NCBI RefSeq assembly: GCF_050003625.1
Contig: NC_134397.1
Coordinates: forward strand, 146,443,526 to 146,507,525
Reading direction: 5' to 3'
Origin: Haematobia irritans
Taxonomy: Eukaryota; Arthropoda; Insecta; Diptera; Muscidae
Length of the DNA stretch: 64,000 bases
Position 1 is the stretch's first letter. Each line of letters starts with the position of its first letter. The notes below the pieces were generated by a model. That model was not told where the DNA came from. It was given only the letters and a program-made list of their open reading frames with translations, and did not search any database. The position numbers were made by a program, and so were the translations under genes. Shown in pieces: positions 11,324 through 21,567 of this stretch.

Positions 11324-11693
11324 CCCATCTTCGAACTTGACCTGCGCGCAGACAAAAGACGATTCTGTGCCAAATTTCAGGACGATAGCTCCATTATTGA
11401 ATGCTGTAGCGTGATTACAACAGACGGACAGACGGACATGCTTATATCGTCTTAGAATTTCTTCCTGATCAAGAATATATATACTTTATATAGTCGGAAA
11501 TCGATATTTCGATGCGTTACAAACGGAATGACAAACTTATTATACCCCGTCACCATTCTATGGTGGTGGGTATAAAAAACTGCTAAGGACGAGCAGCAGT
11601 TCAAGGCAAAATTAATTTTTTTTAGTGTGCTATATTTATTTTACTTTCTGATTTTTATATGAAATATTTTTGTTTTAAATAAAAATAATTTTT

Positions 11694-12475
11694 TTATACC
11701 CTCCACCATGTCATTCCGTTTGTAACACATCGAAATAGTGCTGTAAGACCCCATAAAGTATATATATTCTGGGTCGTGGTGAAATTCTGAGTCGATCTAA
11801 GCATGTCCGTCCGTCGGTTGAAATCACGCTAACTTCCGAACGAAACAAGCTATCGAATTGAAACTTGGCACAATTAGTTGTTATTAATTTGATATCGCAA
11901 ATGGGCCATATCGGTCCACTTTTACGTATAGCCCCCATATAAACGGACCCCCAAATTTGGCTTGCGAGGCCTCTAAGAGAAGCAAATTTCATCCGATCTG
12001 GCTGAAATTTGGTACATGGTGTTGGTATATGGTCTCTAACAACACATAATATATATAGCCCCCATATAAACCGATCCCCATATTTGGCTTGCGGAGCCTC
12101 AAAGAGAAACAAATTTCATCCGATCTTGCTGAAATTTGGTACATGGTATTGATATAGATACCGTATATCGCAAATGGGCCATATCGGTCCACTTTTACGT
12201 ATAGCCCCCATATAAACGGACCCCCAAATTTGGCTTGCGAGGCCTCTAAGAGAAGCAAATTTCATCCGATCTGGCTGAAATTTGGTACATGGTGTTGGTA
12301 TATGGTTTCTAAAAACCATGCTAAAATTGGTTTACATCGGTCCATAATTATTGGCAACTCAAGTAACTCAAGCAATTCGATTGTGGATGGCAGTGTTTAG
12401 AAGAAGTTTCTACGAAAGCCATGGTGGAAGTGCCTAAGCTTCGGCCTGGCCGAACTTACGGCCGTATATACTTCC
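11694..12475 (-). mobile_element. DINE-1/Helentron-like element, subfamily B, short copy with both ends
   Basis: The left end is TATACCCTCCACCATGTCATT, in which the usual 'aggatgggggtatattaactttg' stretch has been lost. The right end at 12440-12475 contains the hairpin region CTTCGGCCTGGCCGAA, then ACGGCCGTATATACTT. The array holds only about three units, and one segment is duplicated ('gcaaatgggccatatcgg' at about 11895 and 12170). A family D element abuts the 5' terminus. Confidence 0.75.
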
Positions 12476-13049
12476 CAGCAAAAAAAATTTGGAAGTTCTT
12501 CTTAAGGCATAACTTTAAAAGCACTTCCAAAAATGTCCTCCCAAAGATATTCTTTATTTTAACTGCACAGGAAGTTCATTTGAGTCAATTTTTTATAACT
12601 CGCTTTTTTTATATTTTTAATGGGAAATTTAAAATTTTATTGTTTCAAGTGGGTTAAAAACAGAATAAAAATTAATAAAATAGTGCAAATTATTTAAATT
12701 TTGCCGAAAAAAATGCTAAATCCTTTCTAGAAAAATTGGGAATTTTTGAAAATATTTGATGTTAAACGTTGCAGACAAGCGTTATAATGCATTAAAAATC
12801 AAAAAAAAAAATAAAAAATTATTAATTCGTGAAAAATATCACAAAATTTCTTTATTCACATCCAAATCACTGGATTCGCATCACACCTTAAGAAGCGATG
12901 CAAATTCAGTGCAACGGCTGTTGAAATGGTGGACATCTGTCCTATGACAAGCCCATGTTAAAATCATCTCTTCTACGCCAATTTTGTACCACTTTGGGAT
13001 CCAAAAAGAACATTTTCACTATTTTTTTGGCGACGCTTTTTTTGCTGGG
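12476..13049 (+). mobile_element. Family D non-autonomous element, complete copy
   Basis: The ends are CCCAGCAAAAAAA at the left and TTTTTTTGCTGGGA at the right, a 13-bp terminal inverted repeat. TACT occurs on both flanks and may be a short target duplication. The interior contains 'cacttccaaaaatgtcctcc', 'caacggctgttgaaatgg' and 'atttttttggcgacgc'. It inserted at the 5' terminus of the neighbouring B element. There is no coding potential, although a 78-codon chance frame starts in the flanking B sequence. Confidence 0.7.
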
Positions 13050-13085
13050 ATACTAAATCGAATACGATGTAATAAAAAGAATAGC

Positions 13086-13337
13086 ACTTTTTTCGGCAAA
13101 ATTTAAATAATTTGCACTATTTTATTAATATTTTTAATCTGTTTTCAACCCCTTTGGAAACAATAAAATTTTAAATTTCCCATTAAAAATATGAAAAAAG
13201 CGTGTTATAAAAAATTTACTCAAATGAACTTCCTGTGCAGTTAAAATAAAGAATATCTTCGGGAGCACATTTTTGGAAGTGCTTTTATAGTTGTGCCTTA
13301 AGAAGAGCTTCCAATTTTTTTTTTTTGCTGGGTGCGT
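13086..13337 (-). mobile_element. Family D partial copy, inverted relative to its neighbour
   Basis: This is the reverse complement of the first about 245 bp of the 12476 copy. It shares 'aaataatttgcactatttt', 'cttcctgtgcagttaaaa' and 'tttttggaagtgctttta', and terminates in TTTTTTGCTGGGT. With 12476-12716 it forms an inverted pair separated by about 370 bp. Confidence 0.7.
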
Positions 13338-13679
13338 TTAAATTTTGTTCATTTTTTTATAAAAATTTTTTGAACATTTATTGGGTAATTTTGCTTTAAA
13401 TTGGTGATTTATGTCGAAAGCGTCCCCAAATCATGGACAAGATCTAGAAAAATAGTGGAAACATTGAGTAAACCCGATTCCAGAGAGTAGGAAAATACAA
13501 AAGAACGAAACTGTGAAGTGAAATTGCGTCAGCAAGCACTTCTCTCTAATATCATACAGTTTTCGTCGGCGTCACCCACTTCTGTTCACCGCCGGCATTA
13601 CGAATCTTAAGAAAAGTAGGATTTAGAACCTACATTGTAATAACAAATGATCTTTTTTATAAATGTTTTTATTCTATTA
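13338..13679. other. Spacer without a recognised feature
   Basis: Mixed AT-rich DNA. A short GC-richer segment at 13560-13600 (ttcaccgccggcattacg) has no recognisable frame. Nothing convincing was seen. Confidence 0.3.
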
Positions 13680-14660
13680 AATTTTCCACAGACAATTTGA
13701 ATTTATAACTGCCAATGCTGCTTTAACAACTTTATCAAAAAAGCGCTTCGACCGCAAGGAGGTCATTGTGCGACATCTATACGGTTGCATTTTAGTTTCT
13801 TTGCAGAAGAGCACTTTTCATCCTCTGGTATTTCCTACTCTCTAGCTCTTCTTAAACTCTCTCACTATATATAATTGGTTTTTTATTTTGTCCCCTGTTC
13901 ATTATGTTATTAACTTCTCTCTTAGACAACCCCTTCTTTTTTAACGATGGTTAATCAAAGAGAATGAGAGTTAAGAATTTTTGGCGGGAAATTAGTTTTT
14001 AAGAGCAAAAGATAAATGAAGGCAAGAGAATACAAGTTAAGTGAAGTACACACTTATTAGATAAAATGACTACTCGACTTACGCCTATGCCGGTGTGTAT
14101 AAAAGCAAATTAAAATGCAAAATAGTGAACTTACTTGTCGTTTTTGATTGCTGTAAGCCTATACGTGTGAAGAATTGGTACAAAGGATGGTGTAAAAAAT
14201 CTAATATAAATACACTAATGTCGATTTTTTACCATAAGCACTTCCTCTTAATCTTTTTAATATAAATAAACAAAGCACACAAAAGTTTGACCACAAATTT
14301 TGCTCCATAGCCAAACGATCACAACACCGAAAACCAACTGAACTGCGCAAGGGTAAGAATTAAACTGCTTGTGTGGTTGTTGGATAGCAAAATATAATTT
14401 ATTGTGCGAAGAGAGAGAGAGAAATACTCACCACTTTTCACTCAACGGAAACTCGGTCAGCTTTATTTAGCAAGCAAGAGAGATTCGGTTTTATATTTTT
14501 CATAGATTAATAACTTATAATAAATAATAAAAACTTAACACTAAATACTTAACTCTTTCGACACAAGCAAATGGAAACGGAAACTCAACCACCTCTAGTA
14601 TGCAAATAAGAGAGAATAAAGAAACGAATTAGATCTCAGTCGCGTAGTTGGTGTCTTGTC
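13680..14660 (+). repeat. Dispersed non-coding repeat E, copy 2
   Basis: The order of blocks matches copy 1: 'aagagcaaaagataaatgaag' near 14000, 'caccgaaaaccaactgaact' near 14325, 'aaactgcttgtgtggttg' near 14365, 'ggaaactcggtcagcttta' near 14450, and 'acacaagcaaatgg' near 14560. It ends near the 'ttagatctcagtcg' motif also seen at the end of copy 1. No coding domain is recognisable. Confidence 0.6.
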
Positions 14661-14990
14661 AGTGATGCCAATTTAGTTATATCATAGATAGTAGTAGTTA
14701 TTTTTAATGTTGATTTACTAGAAAATGTCTAAAATTGCTATTGGCTAGAAATAAAACCATTTTTGATTTGAATTCATGTTTGGCATTTTTTTAAGTATGG
14801 AAAACACATCGTCTTTACCCTTTTGAAAACAAACCGAAAATAATTAAAAGCTTACAGATTTTTGAATATGACAAGAACAGATAAGCGATTGAGCACAAAC
14901 AAATTATACTGTTCTATGGGAGAAATGAATAACGTCGTGCAAAAATTTAACTAAATTGCATTCTATTTTTTGAGATTTCCATAATGTGTT
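14661..14990. other. AT-rich spacer
   Basis: No recognised repeat, gene or RNA is visible in these 330 bp. Confidence 0.3.
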
Positions 14991-15505
14991 CACTCAAAAA
15001 AAAGTGAACTCACTATTTCACTAAAGCCAATTTAACTATATTTTAGTTCATGAAATTATTATATTTGGAGAAAGTTTCATTTACTCTAATAATTTTTTGC
15101 GTACGTTAGTTAAATGAACTAAAAGACGGGAAAAATTATACACAAATGAAGTAAAAAGTTTTACTAAATTCGTACTTCACACAAAATAGTTCATTATTTC
15201 TTAAAATTTGTCAATTTTACTACAACAGCGTCCATCATGAACTTCGTATGTCACTAAAGACATTCTTGCAATTTTCAACTCCAATTTTTTCCTTCAAACT
15301 ACAAAATTTTCTTTAAAAAGTGAAAAAAAATATTTATGTCTAATAAATTTTCTTGAATTTCTCGAAAAATATTTACTTATTTTTGTGATATCGACGTGAT
15401 GCCAGCGCTTGTAATACTGTTTAGTTAAAAAGTTCTAAAACTATTCAAAATTTTCTAATATTAATCAAAAGTTTTCTTCCTGGTGGGTTCACTGTTTTTT
15501 CAGTG
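14991..15505 (-). mobile_element. MITE family H, copy 2
   Basis: The ends CACTCAAAAAAAAGTGAACT and GGGTTCACTG...TTTTTTCAGTG form imperfect terminal inverted repeats of about 20 bp. The interior is the reverse complement of the 5041-5523 copy, for example 'tatttcactaaagccaattt' against 'ttggctttagtgaaat'. The length is 515 bp. No transposase and no clear target duplication are seen. Confidence 0.65.
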
Positions 15506-15671
15506 TTGCTAAAATAATGACAGTTTACTGACATTTTTCGGATTTTTAACTACCATTTACGAAATACTTTATTCTCGTAAAATCAAAAATGAACTAAAAG
15601 TAAAATAAACTCATTTTGGCCAATACATTATAATATTTTCCCACTTTTTTAGGAATTAAAATCACTAACGG
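15506..15671. other. Short spacer
   Basis: AT-rich sequence between two MITEs, with no recognised feature. Confidence 0.3.
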
Positions 15672-15886
15672 CCATTTTCATGTATCTCCGTTAGACTTTA
15701 ACTCCCAGTTAACAGAAAGTAAAATGGAAATATCTTCTCTCCGGTTAACTTTAACTGAAAAATTTTTAGCAGTTAAATTCCTAACTGGTATATGGAATAT
15801 ATAGACATGATGACAGACATGTCCATAGTACGGTTTAAAAGTTCGTTAGCTAACGTAGCACTAACGGAGCTTCCTGAAAATGGGGG
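15672..15886. mobile_element. MITE with CCATTTTCA / TCCGTTAG terminal repeats
   Basis: The left end CCATTTTCATGTATCTCCGTT is matched in reverse complement by CTAACGGAGCTTCCTGAAAA and TGG at 15861-15883. Inside is a second partial inversion of AGTTAAC/GTTAACT motifs. The size is about 215 bp and no coding sequence is present. The flanks do not reveal a secure target duplication. Confidence 0.5.
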
Positions 15887-15982
15887 TAAAAGGATAAATT
15901 TTGAATGTAGTTTTTAATTCAGAAATTTATCAAACACAATTTTTTTTTTATAATTACAGGTAATACGTAAAATTTGGAGACC

Positions 15983-16247
15983 AACCACATTGGTGAACTT
16001 CTCACTGTCCGATTCCATGTTAAGCTCAATGACAAGGGACCTCCTTTTTATAGCCGAGTCCGAACGGCGTTCCACATTGAAGTGAAACCACTTAGAGAAG
16101 CTTTGAAACCCTCAGAAATGTCACCAGCATTACTGAGGTAGGATAATCCACCGCTGAAAAACTTGTTGGTGTTCGGTCGAAGCACGAATAAAACCCACGA
16201 CCTTGTGTATGCAAGGCGGGCATGATAACCATTGCACCATGGAGGCT
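15983..16247 (-). mobile_element. tRNA-headed SINE, copy 2 (3' truncated)
   Basis: Read on the minus strand it begins with an A-box-like ATGGTGCAATGGTTATCATG and a B-box-like GTGGGTTTTATTCG. The body follows: 'cagcggtggattatcctacc', 'ctttgaaaccctcagaaatg' in complement, and 'cataaaaaggaggtcccttg'. The typical CCTAA tail is lost at about 15983. It is the same family as the copy at 29013. The B box is mutated, so internal promoter activity is doubtful. Confidence 0.75.
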
Positions 16248-16293
16248 CACGCATAAACGAGTGCCAGTTTAAAAGTCAAAATTATAACGGATA

Positions 16294-17497
16294 ACAGGTT
16301 GGCTGATAAGTCCCCGGTCTGACACATAGATGGCGTCGCTAGTATTAAATGCATATTATTTTTATATAGTACCAACCTTCAATTGATTCGTGTCAAAATT
16401 TGACGTCTGTAAGTCAATTAGTTTGTGATATAGAGCGTCTTTTGTAAAGCAACTTTTGTTATTGCGAAAAAATGGAAAAAAGGAATTTCGTGTTTTGATA
16501 AAATACTGTTTTCTGAAGGGGAAAAATACGGTGGAAGCAAAAACTTGGCTTGATAATGAGTTTCCGGACTCTGCCCCATGGATATCAACAATAATTGATT
16601 GGTATGCAAAATTCAAGCGTGGTGAAATGTTACGGAGGACGGTGAACGCAGTGGAAGTCCGAAAGAGGTGGTTACCGACGAAAACATCAAAAAAATCCAC
16701 AAAATGATTATGAATGACCGTAAAATGAAGTTGAACGAGATAGCAGAGGCCTTAAAGATATCGAAGGAACGTGTTGGTCATATCATTCATCAATATTTGG
16801 TTATGCGGAACATCTGTGCAAAATGGGTGCCGCGCGAGCTCACATTTGACCAAAATCAACAACGTGTTGATGATACACCCGAGTTTTTCCGTTGATATGT
16901 AACAATGGATGAAACATGGCTTCATCACTACACTCCTGAGTCCAATCGGCAGTCGGCTGAGTGCACAGCGACCGGGGAACCGTCTCCGAAGCGTGGAAAG
17001 ACTCAAAAGACCGCTGGCAACGTAATGGTCTCTGTTTTTTGGGATGCGCATGGAATAAGTTTTATCGATGATCTTGAGAAGGGAAAAACCATCACCAGTA
17101 ACTATTATATGGCGTTACTGGAGCGTTTGAAGGTCGAAATCGCGGCAAAACGGCCCCATATAAAGAAGAAAAAAGTGTCATTGAGAACGATGGCAAAAAT
17201 TCATGAATTGGGCTTCGAATTGCTTCCCCACCCAGCCTATTCTCCAGATCTGGCTCCCAGCGACTTTTTCTTGTTCTCAGACCTCAAAAGGATGCTTGCA
17301 GTATAAAAATTTGGCTGCAATGAAGAGGTGATCGCCGAAACTGAGGCCTATTTTGAGGCAAAATGGTATCAAAAAATTGGAAGGTCGTTATAATCGTTGT
17401 ATCGCTCTTGAAGGGAACTATGTTGGATAATAAAAACAAATTTTGACAAGAAAATGTGTTTTTCTTTGTAAGACCGGGGACTTATCAGCCAACCTGT
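16294..17497 (+). mobile_element. Mariner (DD34D) element, copy 1, inactive
   Basis: Inverted termini ACAGGTTGGCTGATAAGTCC (left) and GGACTTATCAGCCAACCTGT (right) are intact and flanked by TA on both sides (16292-16293 and 17498-17499). The length is 1204 bp, against 1295 bp for the fuller copy at 44843. The difference reflects internal deletions in the transposase. Confidence 0.95.
16472..17430 (+). pseudogene. Mariner transposase pseudogene, copy 1
   Basis: The start codon is in ATGGAAAAAAGG, where one A fewer than expected shifts the frame at once. The helix-turn-helix region (KTWLDNEFPDSAP, then ALKISKERVGHIIHQYL) survives in different frames. A 36-bp deletion removes the DSERCLQLLTRN stretch, and a CGA-to-TGA change gives a stop before MDETWLHHY. 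A second deletion removes the HQDNAPCHK motif and with it the second catalytic aspartate. A further stop follows KRMLA. The protein cannot be functional. Confidence 0.9.
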
Positions 17498-17507
17498 TAC
17501 TTCAAAG

Positions 17508-18625
17508 CAAACAAGTAAGGAAATTCTAAAGTCGGGCGGGGCCGACCCTGCACCACTTTGTAGATCTAAATTTTCGATACCATATCACATCCGTCAAATG
17601 TGTTGGGAGCTATATATAAAAGTTTGTCCCAATTACATACATTTAAATATCACACGATCTGGACAGAATTTGATAGACTTCTACAAAATCTATAGACTCA
17701 AAATTTAAGTCGGCTAATGCACTAGGGTGGAACACAATGTTAGTAAAAAATATGGGAAACATTTAAATCTGAAGCAATTTTAAAGAAACTACGCAAAAGT
17801 TTATTTATGATTTATCGCTCGATATATATGTATTAGAAGTTTAGGAAAATTAGAGTCATTTTTACAACTTTTCGACTTAGCAGTGGCGATTTTACAAGGA
17901 AAATGTTGGTATTTTGACCATTTTTGTCGAAATGAGAAAAACATATATATGTGAGCTATATCTAAGTCTGAACCGATTTCAACCAAATTTGGCACGCATA
18001 GCTACAATTCTAATTCTACTCCCTGTGCAAAATTTCAACTAATTCGGAGATAAAAATTGGCCTCTGTGTAAATCGGGCGAAAGCTATATATGGGAGCTAT
18101 ATCTAAATCTGAACCGATTTCAACCAAATTTGGCACGCATAGCTACAATGCTAATTCTATTCTCTGTGCAAAATATATATGGGATCTATATCTAAATTTC
18201 AACCGATTTCAATAAAATTTGGCACACTTGACTACACTACTAATTGTACTCCTAGTGCAAAATTTCAACCAAATTGGGGTAATATTCTGGCTTCTGGGAC
18301 CCTATTAGTCCATATCGGGCGAAATATATATATGGGAGCTATGTCTAAATCTGAACCGATTTCTTCCAAAATCAATAGGGTTCTATTCTGAGTCAAAACA
18401 CATTTTTGTGCCAAATTTGAAGTCGATTGGACTAAAACTGCGACCTAGACTTTGATTACAAAAATGTGTTCACGGACAAACGGACATGGCTATATCGACT
18501 CAGGAGCCCATCCTGAGCATTTTTGCCAAAGACACCATGTGTCTATCTCGTCTCCTTCTGGGTGTTGCAGACATATTCACTAATTTATAATACCCTATTC
18601 CAACGTGTGGCGCAGGGTATAAAAA
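17508..18625 (+). mobile_element. DINE-1/Helentron-like element, subfamily C, both ends present
   Basis: The 5' end ACAAGTAAGGAAATTCTAAA is followed by the hairpin GTCGGGCGGGGCCGAC and a CCTGCACCACTTTG block. The central part has degenerate repeats anchored on AACCGATTTC at 17971, 18112, 18201 and 18355, that is about 141-154 bp with one shortened unit. The 3' part has 'acatggctatatcgactcag', 'gacaccatgtgtctatctcg' and the terminal CGCAGGGTATAAAAA. It begins about 10 bp after mariner copy 1. Confidence 0.75.
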
Positions 18626-19499
18626 TGTTTCCTTAATTCTAAAAAAGCTTTGAACCAAAGCTTTGAAAAAGCTTTGAATCCTCAAAATAAGTCTTAGCCT
18701 ATATCTGAAGTGTTTTTTTTTTCAGTCGATTTAAGGACGATTTCTTTAAATCAAAAAGGCGTTTCTTTACTTTAAAGAAAATTTGTATTAGTTCAAAGAC
18801 ATGTACTTTCAACGGAGGAATGCAAATTTACAAAATTTTTATCCTAAACCTAATGAAAAAATTTTTTGAAGCAAAAAAAAAATTGTTATGATATAAAGTT
18901 TTTTCCTTGTCCAAAAGACGATACACTTTTGAATAAAGTCGGTTTGTCCTTATAATTAAGCGATTCGACTTAAAATTTGCAATATTTGTATCAAAGGAAA
19001 TAATTGAGAAAAAATATTCAAAATTAATGAAATTGTCTTTAAATTTGTTGTCTTCCTTCATCTTGCCTACAAATCAAAAAAGCGTTTAAAAGTATGGGAG
19101 ATCTTTTAACACTTTAGTTTAAATATTTTTTTTTGCTTGAAAGATAGCATAGTTTCTACTTGAAGTCGAGTCTGAATTTGTTATTTCATTATCATGTTTT
19201 AAAGGATATGAAGATAAACGTAAAATAAATGAATAAAATCAAATATTGTTCCTATTATCATGTACGCAAAACTCAACTTTATAAGAGACAGTTCCCTTAA
19301 TTCTCCGCTTCTTTGGCTCGGAATCAATACGAAAATAATTTATATAAAGACAATGTGTTTGAAACCGAGCAAGCTTTGGTTTTAGTGTATATAGCTATAG
19401 CTTTTAATAATAAACTTATAATTTTAATTTATCTTAGAAATCGGGTGAATTGAGATATTCATTTCCAGTTTCGTTTGGTACTATATGATATTTCTTTTT
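18626..19499. repeat. Decayed dispersed repeat J
   Basis: The segment around 18950-19100 ('aaattgtctttaaatttgttg' then 'gcctacaaatcaaaaaagcg') resembles 23.69-23.79 kb ('aaattgtctttaaacttc' then 'ggctacaaaggtaaaaaacg'). It also contains a near-palindromic 'aaagctttgaaccaaagcttt' at about 18645. No coding domain is seen, and the boundaries are uncertain. Confidence 0.35.
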
Positions 19500-19640
19500 G
19501 CCAAATTGGAATAATATCGGTAAATAAATAATGATGACATCCGGATATTTGTGAAAATCCAAAAATTAATGGGAGCGATATCTAAATCTGTGTGAGTACA
19601 CTAAAATTGCAAAAAGCTAACAAATTGTCAAATGGTAAAT
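19500..19640 (+). repeat. Probable decayed fragment of a subfamily C repeat unit
   Basis: The stretch 'atgggagcgatatctaaatctg' matches the C-type central repeat at 18.1 kb. Only about one unit is recognisable. Confidence 0.4.
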
Positions 19641-19930
19641 GAAAATTGTGCAGCTAAATAAAAAAATAACTGCTAAATTTAGCTGCAAAAACGCTTAAAA
19701 GGTCACACTGATTGCTTGCCACCAAAGCTGAATGAGATTCCGTTTCCATTGGCTTGAGTTGAGAGAGGTGAGTAATTGTCATTTTCTCTCTCTCTCTCTC
19801 TCTCTCTCTGTGGGCACAATATTACATTTTGGTATCCAACAACCAAACAGTTCGGCTTGTGCCCTTACATAGTCCAGTTGATTTTATGTCTTGCATTCAT
19901 TGGGAAATAAAGTGAAATTGTGTGTGTCAA
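19641..19930 (-). repeat. Dispersed repeat E, fragment, with a (TC)n run
   Basis: The segment 'cttgccaccaaagctgaatgag' followed by 'ccgtttccattggcttgag' is the complement of the E-family block seen at 5.8 and 6.6 kb. A (TC)n microsatellite lies at about 19787-19810. The fragment ends near 'catagtccagttgatttta'. Confidence 0.5.
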
Positions 19931-20589
19931 TCCTGAATTGCTTTATTTATTTATTTATTAAAAAATTGTTTATGATTAAGAATTGTAATAGTTAATGTGT
20001 TTATATGGACATAATTCTATCATACCAAGATCAGTTCATCGCATGTGCAAGTATGGGTTTTAAAAATGTTAATGAATGTAAGTTTGTTTTTTTTTTTCTT
20101 TTTTTATTGCTTAATTAATTTATCTGAACTTCCCTAAATTTATCTACTTCTTTAAGAGTTTTTGTCGTCTATTTCTCTGTTCTTAAAAGTTTCCGCTAAG
20201 AAAATCGTTCTCTTTATGCTTTCTTAATATTTTACTGAGCTTGTAAGAGCAGTGTTGCCAGTATTTTTCTGGCTCTTGTCCCCACATATTGATGTTTTCG
20301 TCCCCAAAAATCCCCAATTTAAATTTAAATTCCTCACAAAAATCCCCAATACATTTTTAACAAATTTTTTGAAAACAAAAATAAAGCAAAAGGCTCTGCT
20401 GTAGAAAATCAGTAATAATAATCTAGCAGCCTGCACTAAGATCACGATTTCGAACCCCAACACCAAGAGACTGGTGATCGTCTTCCTAATGCTGGAGACA
20501 TGAAAATGTGAGTTTGGAGTTCCTTGTATTTATGAATGAATATAGGAAACAAAATTTGAGAAAATTGTCCATATCAAAAAAAAAAATTT
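19931..20589. other. AT-rich stretch with CCCCAA-rich motifs
   Basis: No gene is visible. Around 20270-20360 there are several CCCCAA or CCCCAC motifs after 'cagtgttgccagtatt'. Similar CCCCAA-rich sequence appears at 23070-23120 on the other side of the satellite and transposon block. The two may be the ends of one interrupted element, but I could not establish terminal repeats. Confidence 0.3.
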
Positions 20590-21515
20590 TTTGTTCTATT
20601 TAGAAATACAATTTTGACAAAATTTTCTTTAAAAATAAAATTCTGACAAAATTTTCTATAGAAATAAAATTTTGACAAAAATTTCTATAGAAATAAAATT
20701 TTTACAAAATTTCCTATAGAAATGAAATTTTGACAAAATTTTCTATAGAAATAAAATGTTGACAAAATTTTCTATAGAAATAAAATTTTTACAAAATTTC
20801 CTATAGAAATAAAATTTTGACAAAATTTTCTATAGAAATAAAATTTTGACAACATTTTCTATAGAAATAAAATTTTGACAAAATTTTCTATAGAAATAAA
20901 ATTTTGACAAAATTTTCTATAGAAATAAAATTTTGACAAAATTTTCCATAGAAATAAAATTTTGACAAAATTTTCTATAGAAATAAAATTTTGACAAAAT
21001 TCCCTATAGAAATAAAATTTTGACAAAATTTTCTATAGAAATAAAATTTTGACAAAATTTTCTATAGAAATAAAATTTTGACAAAATTTTCTATAGAAAT
21101 AAAATTTTGACAAAATTTTCTATGGAAATAAAATTTTGACAAAATTTTCTATAGAAATAAAATTTTGACAAAATTTTCTATAGAAATAAAATTTTGGCAA
21201 AATTGTCCATAGAAATAGAATTTTGACAAAATTTTCTATAGAAATAAAATTTTGACAAAATTTTTTTTATAGATATAAAGTTTTGACAACATTTTCTATA
21301 GAAATAAAATGTTGACAAAATTTTCTATAGAAATAAAATTTTGACAAAATTTCCTATAGAAATAAAATTTTGACAAAATTTTCTATAAAAATAAAATTTT
21401 GACAAAATTTTCTATAGAAATAAAATTTGCCAAATTTTCTATAGAAATAATATATTGACAAAATTTTCTATAGAAATAAAATTTTGACAAAATTTTCTAT
21501 AGAAAAAACATTTTG
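20590..21515 (+). repeat. 29-bp minisatellite block
   Basis: About 31 units of the same consensus as at 1-1417, in the same orientation. It has scattered variants (acaaaatttcc, tttttttatagata, a shortened 'aaatttgccaaa' unit). It ends about 50 bp before the DD37E element. Confidence 0.95.
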
Positions 21516-21567
21516 TTAATATGTAAATATTTGCTGCAATATTTACTTTTTATTTATTTAGTTATTA

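Larger units (their letters stand above)
9122..11576 (+). mobile_element. DINE-1/Helentron-like element, subfamily A, long array
   Basis: The 5' end at about 9124 (ACAAGTATATAAAGCAG) carries the hairpin TTCGGCCGGGCCGAA, then AAATACCCACCACCATGA. The central array has GATCGG-like anchors at 9700, 9856, 10057, 10209, 10362, 10515, 10668, 10821, 10974, 11127 and 11280; the last seven intervals are exactly 153 bp. Conserved 3' sequence follows (tcttcgaacttgacctg, agcgtgattacaacagac, tcaagaatatatatac) and ends with ACCATTCTATGGTGGTGGG and TATAAAA at 11576. It interrupts a DD37E transposase relic, which fixes both boundaries. Confidence 0.85.
8570..11612 (+). pseudogene. Broken DD37E Tc1/mariner transposase, split by an A element
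   Basis: The segment 8570-9121 encodes the C-terminal catalytic half of the same transposase found at 21.68-22.64 kb, including VVMDDETYVKAD, FWPDLASCHYG and ELRPIEKYW. A single-base loss near 8912 shifts the frame after KECLNK. Coding sequence stops in the AAGAAGACCAAA stretch, and the subfamily A element from about 9122 to 11576 begins. The continuation ACTGCTAAGGACGAGCAGC and on to 'ttcaaggcaaa' reappears at about 11579-11612. Both outer transposon ends and the N-terminal half are missing. The copy is dead. Confidence 0.85.
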
